Part shown: positions 17,167 to 26,191 of the stretch, in pieces | Layout of the letters: the number at the start of each line of letters is the position of its first letter | How positions within the stretch are numbered: position 1 is the stretch's first letter | Origin: Streptomyces novaecaesareae | GTDB lineage: Bacteria; Actinomycetota; Actinomycetes; Streptomycetales; Streptomycetaceae | Assembly (NCBI RefSeq): GCF_000716875.1 | Contig: NZ_JNWQ01000045.1 | Span: 1-55,960 of the forward strand | Direction of reading: 5' to 3' | Length of the DNA: 55,960 bases | Translations under genes and position numbers: made by a program | The notes under the pieces: generated by a model | Seen by the model: only the letters and a program-made list of their open reading frames with translations | What the model was told of the DNA's origin: nothing | Databases searched by the model: none

Positions 17167-17893
17167 TACGGGTGCACGAAGGATCTTCACCGATCTCCGT
17201 CGCGAGCCGTACGGCCGCCTCCGCCGGGCCGAGGAACGGAGCCAGGCAGAACATGCTCAACATCGGTAGGAGTTCCGGCAGTTGCTCGGTCCCTCCGGAG
17301 TCGACCCGCCGGTGGATCGCACTGTAGACGCCGCCCACCACGGCATCCACGAGGTCCTGCACCCCTACGCCGCACGGCAGTTGGGGCACCTCGGCGAAGA
17401 ACCCCCGGAACTTCTTGAGGAGTTGCTCGCGCTCCTGCCGCCCGGCGCGGCCGACGGCCTCCACCTCGATCACCGCCATGGTGGCGAACGCCGGTGTTCC
17501 CGCGAGGAGTTGAAGCAGCACGCCGAGCGACTTGCGGATCCCCTGACACCAGTCCGATTCGGCCGAGAAGGCCGCCGACATCCGCCGGATCACCACCCCG
17601 GTGCCGTACCGGTGCGCGGCCAGGAAGGCGTCCTCCTTGCCGCTGAACAGCTCGTAGAAGACCGGCCTGGTCACACCCGCCGCGCGGCAGATGTCGCTCA
17701 CCGTCGCATGCTGGTAGCCGCGTTCGGCGACGGTCTGCACCAGCCCGTCCAGCAGCCGCTCGCGCTGGGTCGCGGCGACCACACACGCGGGCATCCGGCG
17801 CGGGCCCGGCTTGATCGACCGAGCGGGGTCACGGCCCGTCCGCGCACCGGGCAGCAGGACCACGTCGGCACTCCGCAGGTAGTCCCGATCCAT
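17141..17893 (-). CDS. TetR/AcrR family transcriptional regulator
   Basis: 250 aa from ATG at 17893 with AGGAG upstream. An atypical 40-residue basic N-terminal extension precedes the HTH (about 43-90: VSDICRAAGVTRPVFYELFSGKEDAFLAA). The C-terminal ligand domain is all-alpha. The same bipartite motif (CCCGGTATT ... GTCAATAC) occurs in its own leader and in the promoter of the DUF6230-DUF6114 operon, so it probably represses itself and that operon. Confidence 0.88.
   Translation of the reverse strand: MDRDYLRSADVVLLPGARTGRDPARSIKPGPRRMPACVVAATQRERLLDGLVQTVAERGYQHATVSDICRAAGVTRPVFYELFSGKEDAFLAAHRYGTGVVIRRMSAAFSAESDWCQGIRKSLGVLLQLLAGTPAFATMAVIEVEAVGRAGRQEREQLLKKFRGFFAEVPQLPCGVGVQDLVDAVVGGVYSAIHRRVDSGGTEQLPELLPMLSMFCLAPFLGPAEAAVRLATEIGEDPSCTRIDRANTGQ
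17147..17172. promoter_or_regulatory. candidate TetR operator 1 (DUF6230 promoter)
   Basis: An imperfect dyad with arms CCCGGTATTG and CAATACGGG and a 7-nt spacer. It lies across the -35/-10 spacer of the operon promoter, where repressor binding would block polymerase. Confidence 0.5.
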
Positions 17894-17911
17894 CACCAAC
17901 TCCTGTGTCCT

Positions 17912-17936
17912 GTATTGACATTGACGTAATACCGGG
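17912..17936. promoter_or_regulatory. candidate TetR operator 2 (tetR leader)
   Basis: On the minus strand CCCGGTATT and GTCAATAC, separated by 8 nt, repeat both half-motifs of operator 1 (6-nt spacing there). It lies 19-43 nt upstream of the tetR start codon. Confidence 0.5.
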
Positions 17937-18322
17937 TTTACAACACTGGCAGGTTTCCAACCGGTGGGCGAGCAGGCCCCCACCGGCCGACCCCCAGGGG
18001 CTCCCACGGCGGACCCAGGCCCGCGGCGGTGGCAGCCGCCGACGTGCACCCCCACTCAGCACCGCACGTCCGCACCGGCTTCGGCGCAGTGCCGCAATGC
18101 TGCTGTGTTCGGCAGCGCCGTTCCACCGTCTCCGCCGTAGCGCCGTACCGCCGTAGCGCCGTACCGCCGTACCGCACGAGCGGGCCCGTGGCGCCGGGCC
18201 CGTCCGATCCCGCAGCCCCGCCGGAGCCCCCGGTACGCCATGCACCTCCCCCGTCGTGCACACCACCACACCCGCACACGGGGATTCCCCCACCCGTCCC
18301 CCGGACGGAGAGAGGTACCCTC
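17937..18322. other. intergenic region with short tandem repeat
   Basis: 386 bp between tetR and the secreted-protein gene. It holds a 16-bp repeat (GCCGTAGCGCCGTACC at 18133-18148 and 18149-18164, partial third copy to about 18176) within divergent promoter DNA. No supported gene was found. Confidence 0.6.
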
Positions 18323-18991
18323 ATGCGCATCCGCCGCACCCTCGCCACCGCCACCCTGGCCGCCCTCGCCCTCGCCGGCGCGGCCGTGGCACCCGCCGAC
18401 GCCGCCTCCGCCGTACTGACCACCGGAAGCCCGAGCGGCCCGGCCGTCGCCGTCGGCGACGTCCTGACCGCCAACCTGGTCTCCGGCAGCTACGCGACCT
18501 TCTACAACAGCGCCACCGGGACGAGCGGCATCAAGTGTGCCGCCTCCGCCTTCTCGGCGACCGTGACCGACAACCCGGCCGCCCCGGGCAGCGCCGTCGA
18601 ACAGCTCAACTCCCAGACCTTCGGCTCCTGCAGCTCCAACGTCCTCGGCGTCACGGGCGTCAAGAGCATCACCGTCACCAACCTGCCGTACACCAACACG
18701 GTCAGCGACGCCCCCGGCAACCCGGTCAAGCTCACCCCCGGCGCGGCCGGCACGATGGGGACCACCGTGGTGCTCAGCACCATCCTGGGCAGCATCAACT
18801 GCAACTACCAGAAGTCCACCGGGATCAACGGCACCACCTCGAACACCGGCAACACCATCGGCTTCTCGGCGCAGCCGTTCACCCTGGTCTCCGGATCGGG
18901 CCTGTGCTTCGCCACCGGCTACTTCAGCGCCACCTACGGCCCGGTCACCGACAGCTCCGTCGCCGGCAGCCCGGCACTGTTCGTCAACTGA
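18323..18991 (+). CDS. secreted protein of unknown function
   Basis: 222 aa from ATG at 18323 with GAGAGG 7 nt upstream. The signal peptide is clear: basic MRIRR, hydrophobic core, cleavage near ADAAS (about 29). The mature 190 residues are Ser/Thr/Gly-rich and beta-predicted, with four Cys (IKCAAS, GSCSSN, INCNYQ, GLCFAT) that could form two disulfides outside the cell. No catalytic motif is visible. A hairpin follows the stop. Its position beside the DUF6230 unit hints at a shared surface role, but that is inference only. Confidence 0.8.
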   Translation: MRIRRTLATATLAALALAGAAVAPADAASAVLTTGSPSGPAVAVGDVLTANLVSGSYATFYNSATGTSGIKCAASAFSATVTDNPAAPGSAVEQLNSQTFGSCSSNVLGVTGVKSITVTNLPYTNTVSDAPGNPVKLTPGAAGTMGTTVVLSTILGSINCNYQKSTGINGTTSNTGNTIGFSAQPFTLVSGSGLCFATGYFSATYGPVTDSSVAGSPALFVN

Positions 18992-18998
18992 CCCTCCG

Positions 18999-19033
18999 GC
19001 GGCGTACGGCACCGGCACCACGCCGTACGCCGC
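18999..19033 (+). terminator. hairpin terminator
   Basis: A perfect 12-bp stem (GCGGCGTACGGC) with an 11-nt loop lies 8 nt after the stop of the secreted-protein gene. Confidence 0.8.
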
Positions 19034-19126
19034 TCCCCCACCCACCCGTCCACCCCCGAGACACCGAAGTGACCGGCCGGTAGGGTGGCGCCGCACGGAC
19101 ACGGCGACGCGGAACGGGGCAGGCGG

Positions 19127-20017
19127 ATGACCAGCGGCAGCAACGGGAACGGCGACGGCACGGGCTTCTTCACCTCGGTCGCGGACGCCGCCGAACGGCT
19201 CGCCGCCACCGGCTACCTGGCCTCCACCGCCGTGGCCACCACCGTCTTCCTCGCCGACCGGCTCGGCAAGCCGCTGCTCGTCGAGGGCCCCGCCGGGGTC
19301 GGCAAGACCGAACTCGCCAAGGCCCTCGCCGAGATCGGCCGTGCCCGGCTGGTCCGCCTCCAGTGCTACGAGGGCATCGACGAGGCCCGCGCGCTCTACG
19401 AGTGGAACCACGCCAAGCAGCTGCTGCGGATCACCGCCGGCCGCGACCAGGGCTGGGAGGAGGCCCGCACCGACATCTTCGGCGAGGAGTTCCTGCTCAC
19501 CCGCCCGCTGCTCACCGCCATCCGCGGCGAGGAGCCGACGGTGCTGCTCATCGACGAGATGGACAAGGCCGACGTCGAGGTGGAGGCGCTGCTGCTGGAG
19601 GTGCTCAGCGACTTCCAGGTCACCGTCCCCGAACTCGGCACCATCACCGCGACCCGCCGCCCCCTCGTCCTACTCACCTCCAACGCCACCCGGGAACTCT
19701 CCGAGGCCCTGCGCCGCCGCTGCCTCTTCCTCCATCTCGACTACCCGGACGCCGAGTTGGAGCGCCGGATCGTCCGGCTCAAGGTGCCGGGACTGGACGA
19801 CACCCTCGCCGAGTCGGTGGTCCGGATCGTCGGCGCGCTGCGCGCCATGGAGCTGCGCAAGGCCCCGTCCGTCGCCGAGACCATCGACTGGGCCCGCACC
19901 CTGCTCGCCCTCGGCGCCGATACCCTGGACGACACGGTCGTCCGCGACACCCTCGGGGTGATCCTCAAGCACCAGGACGACGTCCGCAAGGCCGCCCAGA
20001 AGCTCACCCTCGGATGA
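19127..20017 (+). CDS. MoxR-type AAA+ ATPase
   Basis: 296 aa from ATG at 19127. Walker A is EGPAGVGKTEL (about 50-60), Walker B is VLLIDEMDKAD, sensor 1 is LVLLTSNATRE, and the arginine-finger region is LRRRCLFLHLDYP. MoxR ATPases act as chaperones that insert metals or cofactors or assemble complexes, together with a VWA partner. Here the partner gene overlaps by 4 nt (ATGA), as in CoxD/CoxE-type pairs. No client enzyme such as a CO dehydrogenase or hydrogenase is in the window. Confidence 0.92.
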   Translation: MTSGSNGNGDGTGFFTSVADAAERLAATGYLASTAVATTVFLADRLGKPLLVEGPAGVGKTELAKALAEIGRARLVRLQCYEGIDEARALYEWNHAKQLLRITAGRDQGWEEARTDIFGEEFLLTRPLLTAIRGEEPTVLLIDEMDKADVEVEALLLEVLSDFQVTVPELGTITATRRPLVLLTSNATRELSEALRRRCLFLHLDYPDAELERRIVRLKVPGLDDTLAESVVRIVGALRAMELRKAPSVAETIDWARTLLALGADTLDDTVVRDTLGVILKHQDDVRKAAQKLTLG

Positions 20018-21453
20018 CCGCCCCGGCCCCCGCCGACACCGCGGCCCGCCTCACCGGCCTGGTCCGCGCCCTGCGCGGGCACGGCCTGCGGATCGGCCCG
20101 GCCGAGACGGTGGACGCCGCCGCCGTCCTGGACGTCCTGGGCTTCGCCGACCGCGAGCAGATGCGGGCCGGCCTGGCCGCCGCGCTGCTGCGCTCCGACG
20201 GCCAGCGGGCGGTCTTCGACGCGACCTTCGACCTGTTCTTCCCTCTCGGCGTCGGCACCCCCGAAGCCGTCCGCGCCGAGCCGCCGCCCGTCCCCGACGA
20301 CCCGGAGCCGCCGCGCTTCGGCCGCCCCGACCCGCTGCGCGACGCCCTGCGCGAACGCCTCGCCGCCGCCCTCGCCGCCGACGACCGCGCCGCCCAGGCC
20401 CGGCTGGCCGGCGAGGTGGTGGAGGCCTTCGGCCGCTACGGCGCGGGCAGCACGCCCGGCTCCGACGGCTGGTCCGCCCAGCAGGCGCTCGGCCGGCTCT
20501 CCCCCGAGACCCTGCTCGCCCGGATCCTGGCCGCCCTGCGCGAGCGGCACGGCACGGCGGACCCCTCCGACCGCGACCTTTCCGACCGCGTCCTCGCCGA
20601 CGAGATCCGCCGCCGCATCCGCGACTTCCGCGCCCTCGTCTCCGGCGAGGCCCGCCGCCGGGTCGCCGAACTGCGCGGCCCCGAGCGGATCGCCGAACGC
20701 GCCGTCGCCCCCACCGCCGATCGGATCGACTTCCTCTACGCCGGCCGCGACCAGCTCGCCGAACTGCGCCGCACCGTCCACCCCCTGGCCCGCAAGCTCG
20801 CCACCCGCCTGGCCGCCCGACGCCGCCGCGCCGCCCGCGGACAGATCGACCTGCGCCGCACCCTGCGCCGCTCGCTCACCACCGGCGGGGTCCCGCTGCG
20901 CCCCGCGTACCGGCTGCGCCGCCCGGCCAGGCCGGAGCTGGTGCTGCTGTGCGACGTCTCCGGCTCGGTCGCGGGCTTCGCGGACTTCACCATGCTGCTG
21001 GTCCAAGCGATGCGCGAACAGTTCAGCAAGGTACGGGTGTTCGCCTTCGTCAACCGCACCGCCGAGGTCACCGACCTGCTCCGCCACGGCGACGACCCCG
21101 CCCGGCTGGCCGCCCGGATCCTCGCCGAGGCCAAGGTCATGGGCTACCACGGCAACAGCGACTACGGCTCCGCCCTGGGCGACTTCGCCGAACACCACCT
21201 GGACGCCGTCGGCCCCCGCACCTGCGTCCTGGTCCTCGGCGACGCCCGCAACAACCACCGCGACCCCAACCCGGACGCACTGCGCCGGATCGCCGCCCGG
21301 GCCCGACGGGTCTTCTGGCTCAACCCCGAACAGCCCGCCCTCTGGCCCACCGGCGACTCCGCCGCCCTCACCTACGCCGGCGTCGTCGAGATGCACCCCT
21401 GCCGCAACGCCCACCGCCTCGGCGAACTGATCACCCGCCTCCTGCCGGTCTAG
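20014..21453 (+). CDS. VWA domain protein, CoxE-like
   Basis: 479 aa; the ATG overlaps the MoxR stop. The N-terminal 230 residues are helical and Arg/Ala-rich. The VWA domain (about 305-470) has a MIDAS motif CDVSGSVAGF with D-x-S-x-S, a downstream threonine region, and VLGDARNNHRD carrying the second MIDAS Asp. VWA/CoxE proteins bridge the MoxR ATPase to a client. The pair forms a two-gene operon followed by a strong hairpin. Confidence 0.9.
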   Translation: MTAPAPADTAARLTGLVRALRGHGLRIGPAETVDAAAVLDVLGFADREQMRAGLAAALLRSDGQRAVFDATFDLFFPLGVGTPEAVRAEPPPVPDDPEPPRFGRPDPLRDALRERLAAALAADDRAAQARLAGEVVEAFGRYGAGSTPGSDGWSAQQALGRLSPETLLARILAALRERHGTADPSDRDLSDRVLADEIRRRIRDFRALVSGEARRRVAELRGPERIAERAVAPTADRIDFLYAGRDQLAELRRTVHPLARKLATRLAARRRRAARGQIDLRRTLRRSLTTGGVPLRPAYRLRRPARPELVLLCDVSGSVAGFADFTMLLVQAMREQFSKVRVFAFVNRTAEVTDLLRHGDDPARLAARILAEAKVMGYHGNSDYGSALGDFAEHHLDAVGPRTCVLVLGDARNNHRDPNPDALRRIAARARRVFWLNPEQPALWPTGDSAALTYAGVVEMHPCRNAHRLGELITRLLPV

Positions 21454-21478
21454 GCCCCAGGTCGTCTCCTCGGCAGCA

Positions 21479-21508
21479 CCCGGGCGGCCGGAGCACCGGC
21501 CGCCCGGG
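21479..21508. terminator. bidirectional hairpin terminator
   Basis: A perfect 13-bp stem (CCCGGGCGGCCGG) with an AGCA loop lies between the convergent VWA and hydrolase genes. Confidence 0.85.
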
Positions 21509-21533
21509 CCTGTCGAGACGTTCGAACCGGCCG

Positions 21534-22514
21534 TCAGTCCAGCGACTTCAGGAAGTCCAGCAGCGCCTCGTTGACCTCGGCCGGCCGCTCCTGCTGCGTC
21601 CAGTGCCCGGTGTCCGGCAGCCGGACGTGCCCGCGCAGCTTCGGCAGCCGGCCCAGCAGGTGGGTCAGCACCTCGGGCGGGACGATCGCGTTCACCAGGT
21701 CCTGCTCGCCCGCGATGAACAGCGCCGGCACCTCGACCGTCACCCCGTTGAAGGCCGCCAGCAGTTCGGCGTTGCGGTCGATGTTGCGGTACCAGTTGAG
21801 CCCGCCGGTGAAGGCGCGCTCGCCGTGCGTGGCGTACTCGGCCGTGAAGGCGTCGAGGTCGGCGTCGGTGAGCCAGTCCGGCAGCCGCTCCGGCTCCGGG
21901 ATGGTGTCCAGCAGCTTCCCGCCCGCGGGGACGATCCACGGCCGCGGCACGCCGTCCGGCTGCTTGCCGGACAGGATGCGGCGCAGGCTGGACTTCACGT
22001 CGGCGGCCAGCTCGGCGTCGGCGCGGCCGGGCTCCTGGAAGTAGATCTGGTAGAAGCCCTCGCCGAAGGCCGCCCGGGAGGCCTGGAGCGGCGGCGGCCC
22101 GCCGACGGGCAGCGGCGGCACGCTCAGCCCGGCGACGCCGCGCACCAGGTCCGGGCGCAGCGCGGCGGTGGTCCAGGCGACCGGGGCACCCCAGTCGTGG
22201 CCGATCACGACCGCCTCTTCCGCTCCCAGCGCGCGGATCAGCGCCGTCACGTCGCCGACCAGGTGCAACAGGCTGTAGGCGTCCACGTTCTGCGGCTGCT
22301 CGCTGCGGGCGTAGCCGCGCTGGTCGGGCGCCACCACCCGGTAGCCGGCCTCGGCGAGCGGCGCGAACTGGTGCCGCCAGGAGTACCAGCTCTCCGGGAA
22401 GCCGTGCAGCAGCAGGACCAGCGGCCCCTCCCCCTGTTCGGCGAGGTGCAGCCGCACCCCGTTGACCTCGATCTCGCTGTGCTTGATCGCCTCGTACGAC
22501 ACGGAACTCCCCAT
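21534..22514 (-). CDS. alpha/beta hydrolase, epoxide hydrolase-like
   Basis: 326 aa from ATG at 22514; a GTG at 22502 is an alternative because GGGGAG lies 4 nt before it, whereas the ATG has no ribosome site. LLHGFPESWYSWR is the HGxP oxyanion segment. The nucleophile elbow GHDWGAP has Asp rather than Ser, as in soluble epoxide hydrolases and haloalkane dehalogenases. DTGHWTQQERP supplies the catalytic His. The two-Tyr cap of epoxide hydrolases is consistent with YRNIDRN-type residues. Likely substrates are epoxides or related electrophiles. Confidence 0.88.
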   Translation of the reverse strand: MGSSVSYEAIKHSEIEVNGVRLHLAEQGEGPLVLLLHGFPESWYSWRHQFAPLAEAGYRVVAPDQRGYARSEQPQNVDAYSLLHLVGDVTALIRALGAEEAVVIGHDWGAPVAWTTAALRPDLVRGVAGLSVPPLPVGGPPPLQASRAAFGEGFYQIYFQEPGRADAELAADVKSSLRRILSGKQPDGVPRPWIVPAGGKLLDTIPEPERLPDWLTDADLDAFTAEYATHGERAFTGGLNWYRNIDRNAELLAAFNGVTVEVPALFIAGEQDLVNAIVPPEVLTHLLGRLPKLRGHVRLPDTGHWTQQERPAEVNEALLDFLKSLD

Positions 22515-22547
22515 CGGTAGAACATCGGTAGGAACGTCGGTAGGAAC
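22513..22547. repeat. 12-bp tandem repeat at the hydrolase 5' end
   Basis: Three consecutive ATCGGTAGGAAC-type units (11, 12 and 12 bp) lie in the leader of the hydrolase gene and include its first ATG. Confidence 0.8.
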
Positions 22548-22617
22548 ATGCGTCCGTTTCCGTACGTGCCCAACCGCCCGCCCCCGGAACCCTCGCCCTG
22601 CCGCCGGTGGGAAAGCA

Positions 22618-22653
22618 GCCGAGGCCGCCCCGGGAATCCGGGACGGCCTCGGC
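22618..22653 (-). terminator. hairpin terminator
   Basis: A 16-bp stem with one C-A mismatch and a GAAT loop lies downstream of the large peptidase gene. Confidence 0.8.
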
Positions 22654-22690
22654 CTCACAGTGCTCGGACGACGTGTCGATTCACCGCGTG

Positions 22691-25600
22691 TCAGTTCACC
22701 GTGTAGCTGTACGGGATCGCCGCGAGCACCGAACCGGTGGTGCCCAGGGAGTTGTTGGCGGTGGCCACGCCGGTCGGGCCGGACACCAGGTACAGCACGC
22801 CCTTGACGGTGCTGCCCTTCGGGCCGGTCGGGGTCAGCGTCACCTGCAGCGAGCCGGTGGCGCCCGGCGCGACGGTCACCGGGTTGGCGGCCTGGGCCGA
22901 GGCGTTCACCGCGGCGGCGTACGGGTCACCGGTGCTGGAGGCCAGCGCCGGGTCGAACGCCTGGGTGTGGGCGGTCGCCGTGATGGTGGAGGTGCCGGTC
23001 GGGGCGCCGCCGTTGCCGAACGGGCCGATCTGCTGGACGAAGGTGCTCCAGTTGCCCTGGACGATCGGCTGCTCGGCGCTGCCGTTGTCGGTCACGACCG
23101 AGATGGTGGAGCCGTTCTGGGCCTTCTTCAGGTCGCCGAACATGTCCGGCGAGCCGGTGGTGGCGCTGACCTCGATCTGGGCCGGCGTCGAGGACGCCGC
23201 GACGGCCTTGAGCTGGTCGGTGCCCGGGGGCACCAGGAAGCCCGGCACCGAGGAGCTGAGGCTCAGCGGCAGGTTGACCGACCCGGAGGTGCCCTGCGGC
23301 ACCAGCGGCACGTCCACCCGGCGGTCGAGGCGGCCGTCGGCCGCGATCTTCTGGGTGGCGACGGTGTTGTTGGTGTAGTTCACCTGGACGGTGACCGGCT
23401 TGCCGGCCGCCAGCTTGGTGTGCGCGTCGTTCGGCAGGCCGGCCGCGGTGGCCTGGTTCTGGTTGAACGCGACGGTGCCGGTGAAGTCCTGGGCGAGCTG
23501 CTGGCCGCTGACCGGGCCGAGCACGTTCAGGACGAACCGCCAGCGGCCGGCGGCCGGGTTGACGGTGGTGGCCGAGACGCCGGCCGCGGAGCCGGTCAGG
23601 TTGCCCTGCGCGTCGAACAGGCCGTTGCCCTCGATGTCGATCGGGGTGCCGTTCGGGCTGATCAGCGCGCCCTGCATGAGCAGGTTGGAGTCCTTGCCGA
23701 CGGTGACGCCGACCCGCAGGTCCTTCTGGCCCTTCGGGACGTCGAAGCCGTAGGTGAAGCTCTGCGTCGGGGAGGCGCTGCGGCCGTTGCCACCGGTGAT
23801 GGTGCCGGTGAAGGTGCCCTTGTCCTGGTTGACCGGGACGAGGCTGCGCAGCACGACCGGGACGCTGGTGCTGTTGCCGTTGGAGCTGGAGACGACGATC
23901 GCCTCGCTGGAGTCACCGCTGGTCGCCGGGGTGGTCAGCTGGACCTTGAGGGTCTTGGTCTGACCGGGCTGCAGCTCGGTGCTGCTCGGGCTCACGGCGC
24001 CGGCCGGCACCGCGCGCTGGGTGGCGGTGCCCAGCTGGACCGGGCCGGTGAAGCCCTTGCCCGCCGGGGTGTAGAGGATCGCGGTCCACTCACCGGCCAC
24101 CGGGTGCGGGACGTCGACCAGGCCGAAGTCGGCCGGGGTGGCGCCGCCCTGCGGACGGGTGTTGGTCTCGAAGCGGCCCGACGGGTCGAGCAGCGTCATG
24201 CGGACCACCGGGCCGTTGGTGACCGGGTTGGGCGCACCGTGCCAGGCGATCGAGGCCGCCAGGCGGTCGGCGCCGGCCGGCACCGTGAACTTGACCTGCT
24301 TCTGCACCCAGTCCGTACCGTTGGTGGCGTACTTGAAGGTGTCCTTGGAGGACGCGTCCAGCTGGACGGTCTGCTGGTTGCTCGACTGCGGGGCGAAGCT
24401 GCGGGTCGCGGCGCTCACCGTCTGCGGCTCGTCACTGGTGTTGGTGACGGAGACGTCGGTGGTGTGGGTCGAGCCGGGGGTGCCGGCGATGTCGACCTGG
24501 CCGGTGTTGACCACGACGGTCTTGGCGCCCTCGGTGCCGTCGCCGTCGTCGTAGCCGCGGGCGGCCTCGACGGCGGCCCGGACGTTCAGCAGGCCGGCGC
24601 CCTGCTCCTCGGCCGGAACGCCGAGGTCGCTGGCGGTGCCGGTGAGGAACTTCTTCACCAGCGCCGGGGTGGGCGAGTCGCCGCCGTGGGTGTCGCGGTA
24701 GGCCTGGATGACCAGGGCCGCGGCGCCGGTGACGAACGGGGCGGCCTGGCTGGTGCCGCCGAAGGGCTGGATCGGCGAGGCCTGGCCGTTGAAGCCGGTG
24801 CACTCGGTGTACTTGGTGACGTCGGGGGTGCACAGCGCCCAGTCCGACTCACCCGGCGCGACCAGGTCGACCGTGCGGCCGGCCTGGGTGAAGCCGCCCG
24901 AGGACAGCGCGGAGATGCGGCTGTTGCTCCAGGTCTTGTTGGAGAACTGGGAGGCCGCGTAACCGGTCTGCTGGTAGTTCTGGTTGTCGGTGGACGCGCC
25001 GACCGAGATCACGTACGGGTCGGTCGACGGCGTGCCGACGGTGCCGCTGATGCCGGCGTCGCCGGAGGAGACGGCGACGGTGACACCGGCCTTGACGGCC
25101 TGCTCGTTGAAGAGCGAGATGGTGTCGTGCGCGCCGCTGTCCGGGGTGACGTTGCCGCCGAAGGACTCGTTCAGGACGTCCACGTGGGCGACCCGCACCG
25201 CGTAGTCGATCGACTGCAGGATCGACGAGTTGGACATCAGCTCGCCGCCGGCCTTCAGGGCGACCAGGTCGGCGTCCGGGGCGAGGCCGCGGATGCGGAT
25301 GTTGCAGCCGGCCGGGAGCGGGTGCGAGGCGTTGACGAACTTCGAGACGTCGTAGGTCTGGCGGCCCTGGGCGATGACCGCCGAGGCGTCGCCGAAGGCC
25401 TCGGCCGCGCCGGTCGGCGCGTCCCAGCCGTCGCCCGCGAAGTCCTTGTAGTCGACCACGGCGTGCGAGCCGTCGGCCCGGATGAAGTCCGGGTTGTTGG
25501 GGTCGAGGCCGTCCGCGATGTAGGCGACCTTGACGCCCTTGCCGGTCGCCAGGTTCTCGACGCCGGGCTTGCCGTTGCCGGTGTAGGCCCGGACCGAGTA

Positions 25601-26191
25601 CAGGCCCTCGGGCTCCAGCAGGGGCTTGCTCGGGTCGGAGGGGCAGACCGTGTTGGTCGCGTTCTCCTCGGCGCCCTGGCCGTTGCTGCCCGTCACGGCC
25701 TGCGCGGCGGCGGCCTTGGGCGCCTTCGCGCCGGAGGCGGCCGCGGTGTCGGCGGCGTCCTTGGCGGTCTTGGCCTTGCCGGCGGCGGCCGGGGCGACCT
25801 GGACCTGGGTGTCCGCCACCACGGAGGAGACGGCCGGGTCCGCCTGCAGCTGGGCGCGCAGGGCGGGGCTGACCGTGGCCGAGAAGGCGTTGCCGACCAC
25901 GAAGCTCTTGATGTTGGTGCCGCCACCCGCCTTGACCTTGTTCAGCAGCGGCGCCTGGGAGTCGGCGGTCTTCTGCTGGCGGGCCCCCAGGTGGCCGTGG
26001 TCGGCCGGGGCGTCGGCTATCTGGTCCTTCAGGATCACGATCACCGGCACCGGGGTCCCGTCCGCGGACGCCTGGGCGTTCTGCGGGTCCGGGGTCGGAG
26101 CTGCGTTGGCGCCGGTCCCGAAGCTCAGGACCATGGACGCGGTGGTGACCGTGACGGCAGTTGCTAGCAGGGATTTCCGCCAGCCGATCAT
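22691..26191 (-). CDS. large secreted subtilase-fold peptidase with sedolisin-like active-site signature
   Basis: 1166 aa from ATG at 26191 (AAAGGA 5 nt upstream). A signal peptide cleaves near GANA-APTP (about 30). An I9-like propeptide (about 46-130) precedes the protease core (about 195-540), and about 600 residues of beta-rich secretion/adhesion-type modules follow. Ser481 lies in GGTSQAAPFVTGAAAL as in S8. The S8 catalytic Asp position reads Ala-Asp (226-227), no HGTH motif exists, and its place holds E264-AFG-D268. The oxyanion Asn is Asp378 in SSGDAG. ExxxD, SSGD and Ser are the family S53 signature. An extracellular protease acting at low pH, or a degenerate subtilase, are the alternatives. 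Confidence 0.85.
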   Translation of the reverse strand: MIGWRKSLLATAVTVTTASMVLSFGTGANAAPTPDPQNAQASADGTPVPVIVILKDQIADAPADHGHLGARQQKTADSQAPLLNKVKAGGGTNIKSFVVGNAFSATVSPALRAQLQADPAVSSVVADTQVQVAPAAAGKAKTAKDAADTAAASGAKAPKAAAAQAVTGSNGQGAEENATNTVCPSDPSKPLLEPEGLYSVRAYTGNGKPGVENLATGKGVKVAYIADGLDPNNPDFIRADGSHAVVDYKDFAGDGWDAPTGAAEAFGDASAVIAQGRQTYDVSKFVNASHPLPAGCNIRIRGLAPDADLVALKAGGELMSNSSILQSIDYAVRVAHVDVLNESFGGNVTPDSGAHDTISLFNEQAVKAGVTVAVSSGDAGISGTVGTPSTDPYVISVGASTDNQNYQQTGYAASQFSNKTWSNSRISALSSGGFTQAGRTVDLVAPGESDWALCTPDVTKYTECTGFNGQASPIQPFGGTSQAAPFVTGAAALVIQAYRDTHGGDSPTPALVKKFLTGTASDLGVPAEEQGAGLLNVRAAVEAARGYDDGDGTEGAKTVVVNTGQVDIAGTPGSTHTTDVSVTNTSDEPQTVSAATRSFAPQSSNQQTVQLDASSKDTFKYATNGTDWVQKQVKFTVPAGADRLAASIAWHGAPNPVTNGPVVRMTLLDPSGRFETNTRPQGGATPADFGLVDVPHPVAGEWTAILYTPAGKGFTGPVQLGTATQRAVPAGAVSPSSTELQPGQTKTLKVQLTTPATSGDSSEAIVVSSSNGNSTSVPVVLRSLVPVNQDKGTFTGTITGGNGRSASPTQSFTYGFDVPKGQKDLRVGVTVGKDSNLLMQGALISPNGTPIDIEGNGLFDAQGNLTGSAAGVSATTVNPAAGRWRFVLNVLGPVSGQQLAQDFTGTVAFNQNQATAAGLPNDAHTKLAAGKPVTVQVNYTNNTVATQKIAADGRLDRRVDVPLVPQGTSGSVNLPLSLSSSVPGFLVPPGTDQLKAVAASSTPAQIEVSATTGSPDMFGDLKKAQNGSTISVVTDNGSAEQPIVQGNWSTFVQQIGPFGNGGAPTGTSTITATAHTQAFDPALASSTGDPYAAAVNASAQAANPVTVAPGATGSLQVTLTPTGPKGSTVKGVLYLVSGPTGVATANNSLGTTGSVLAAIPYSYTVN

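Noticed and set aside
22607..26167. A 1186-codon open frame exactly antisense to the large peptidase
   Set aside because: It is a by-product of GC-rich third positions: composition is Arg/Gly/Val-biased, with no domain and no ribosome site, whereas the minus strand has clear motifs.
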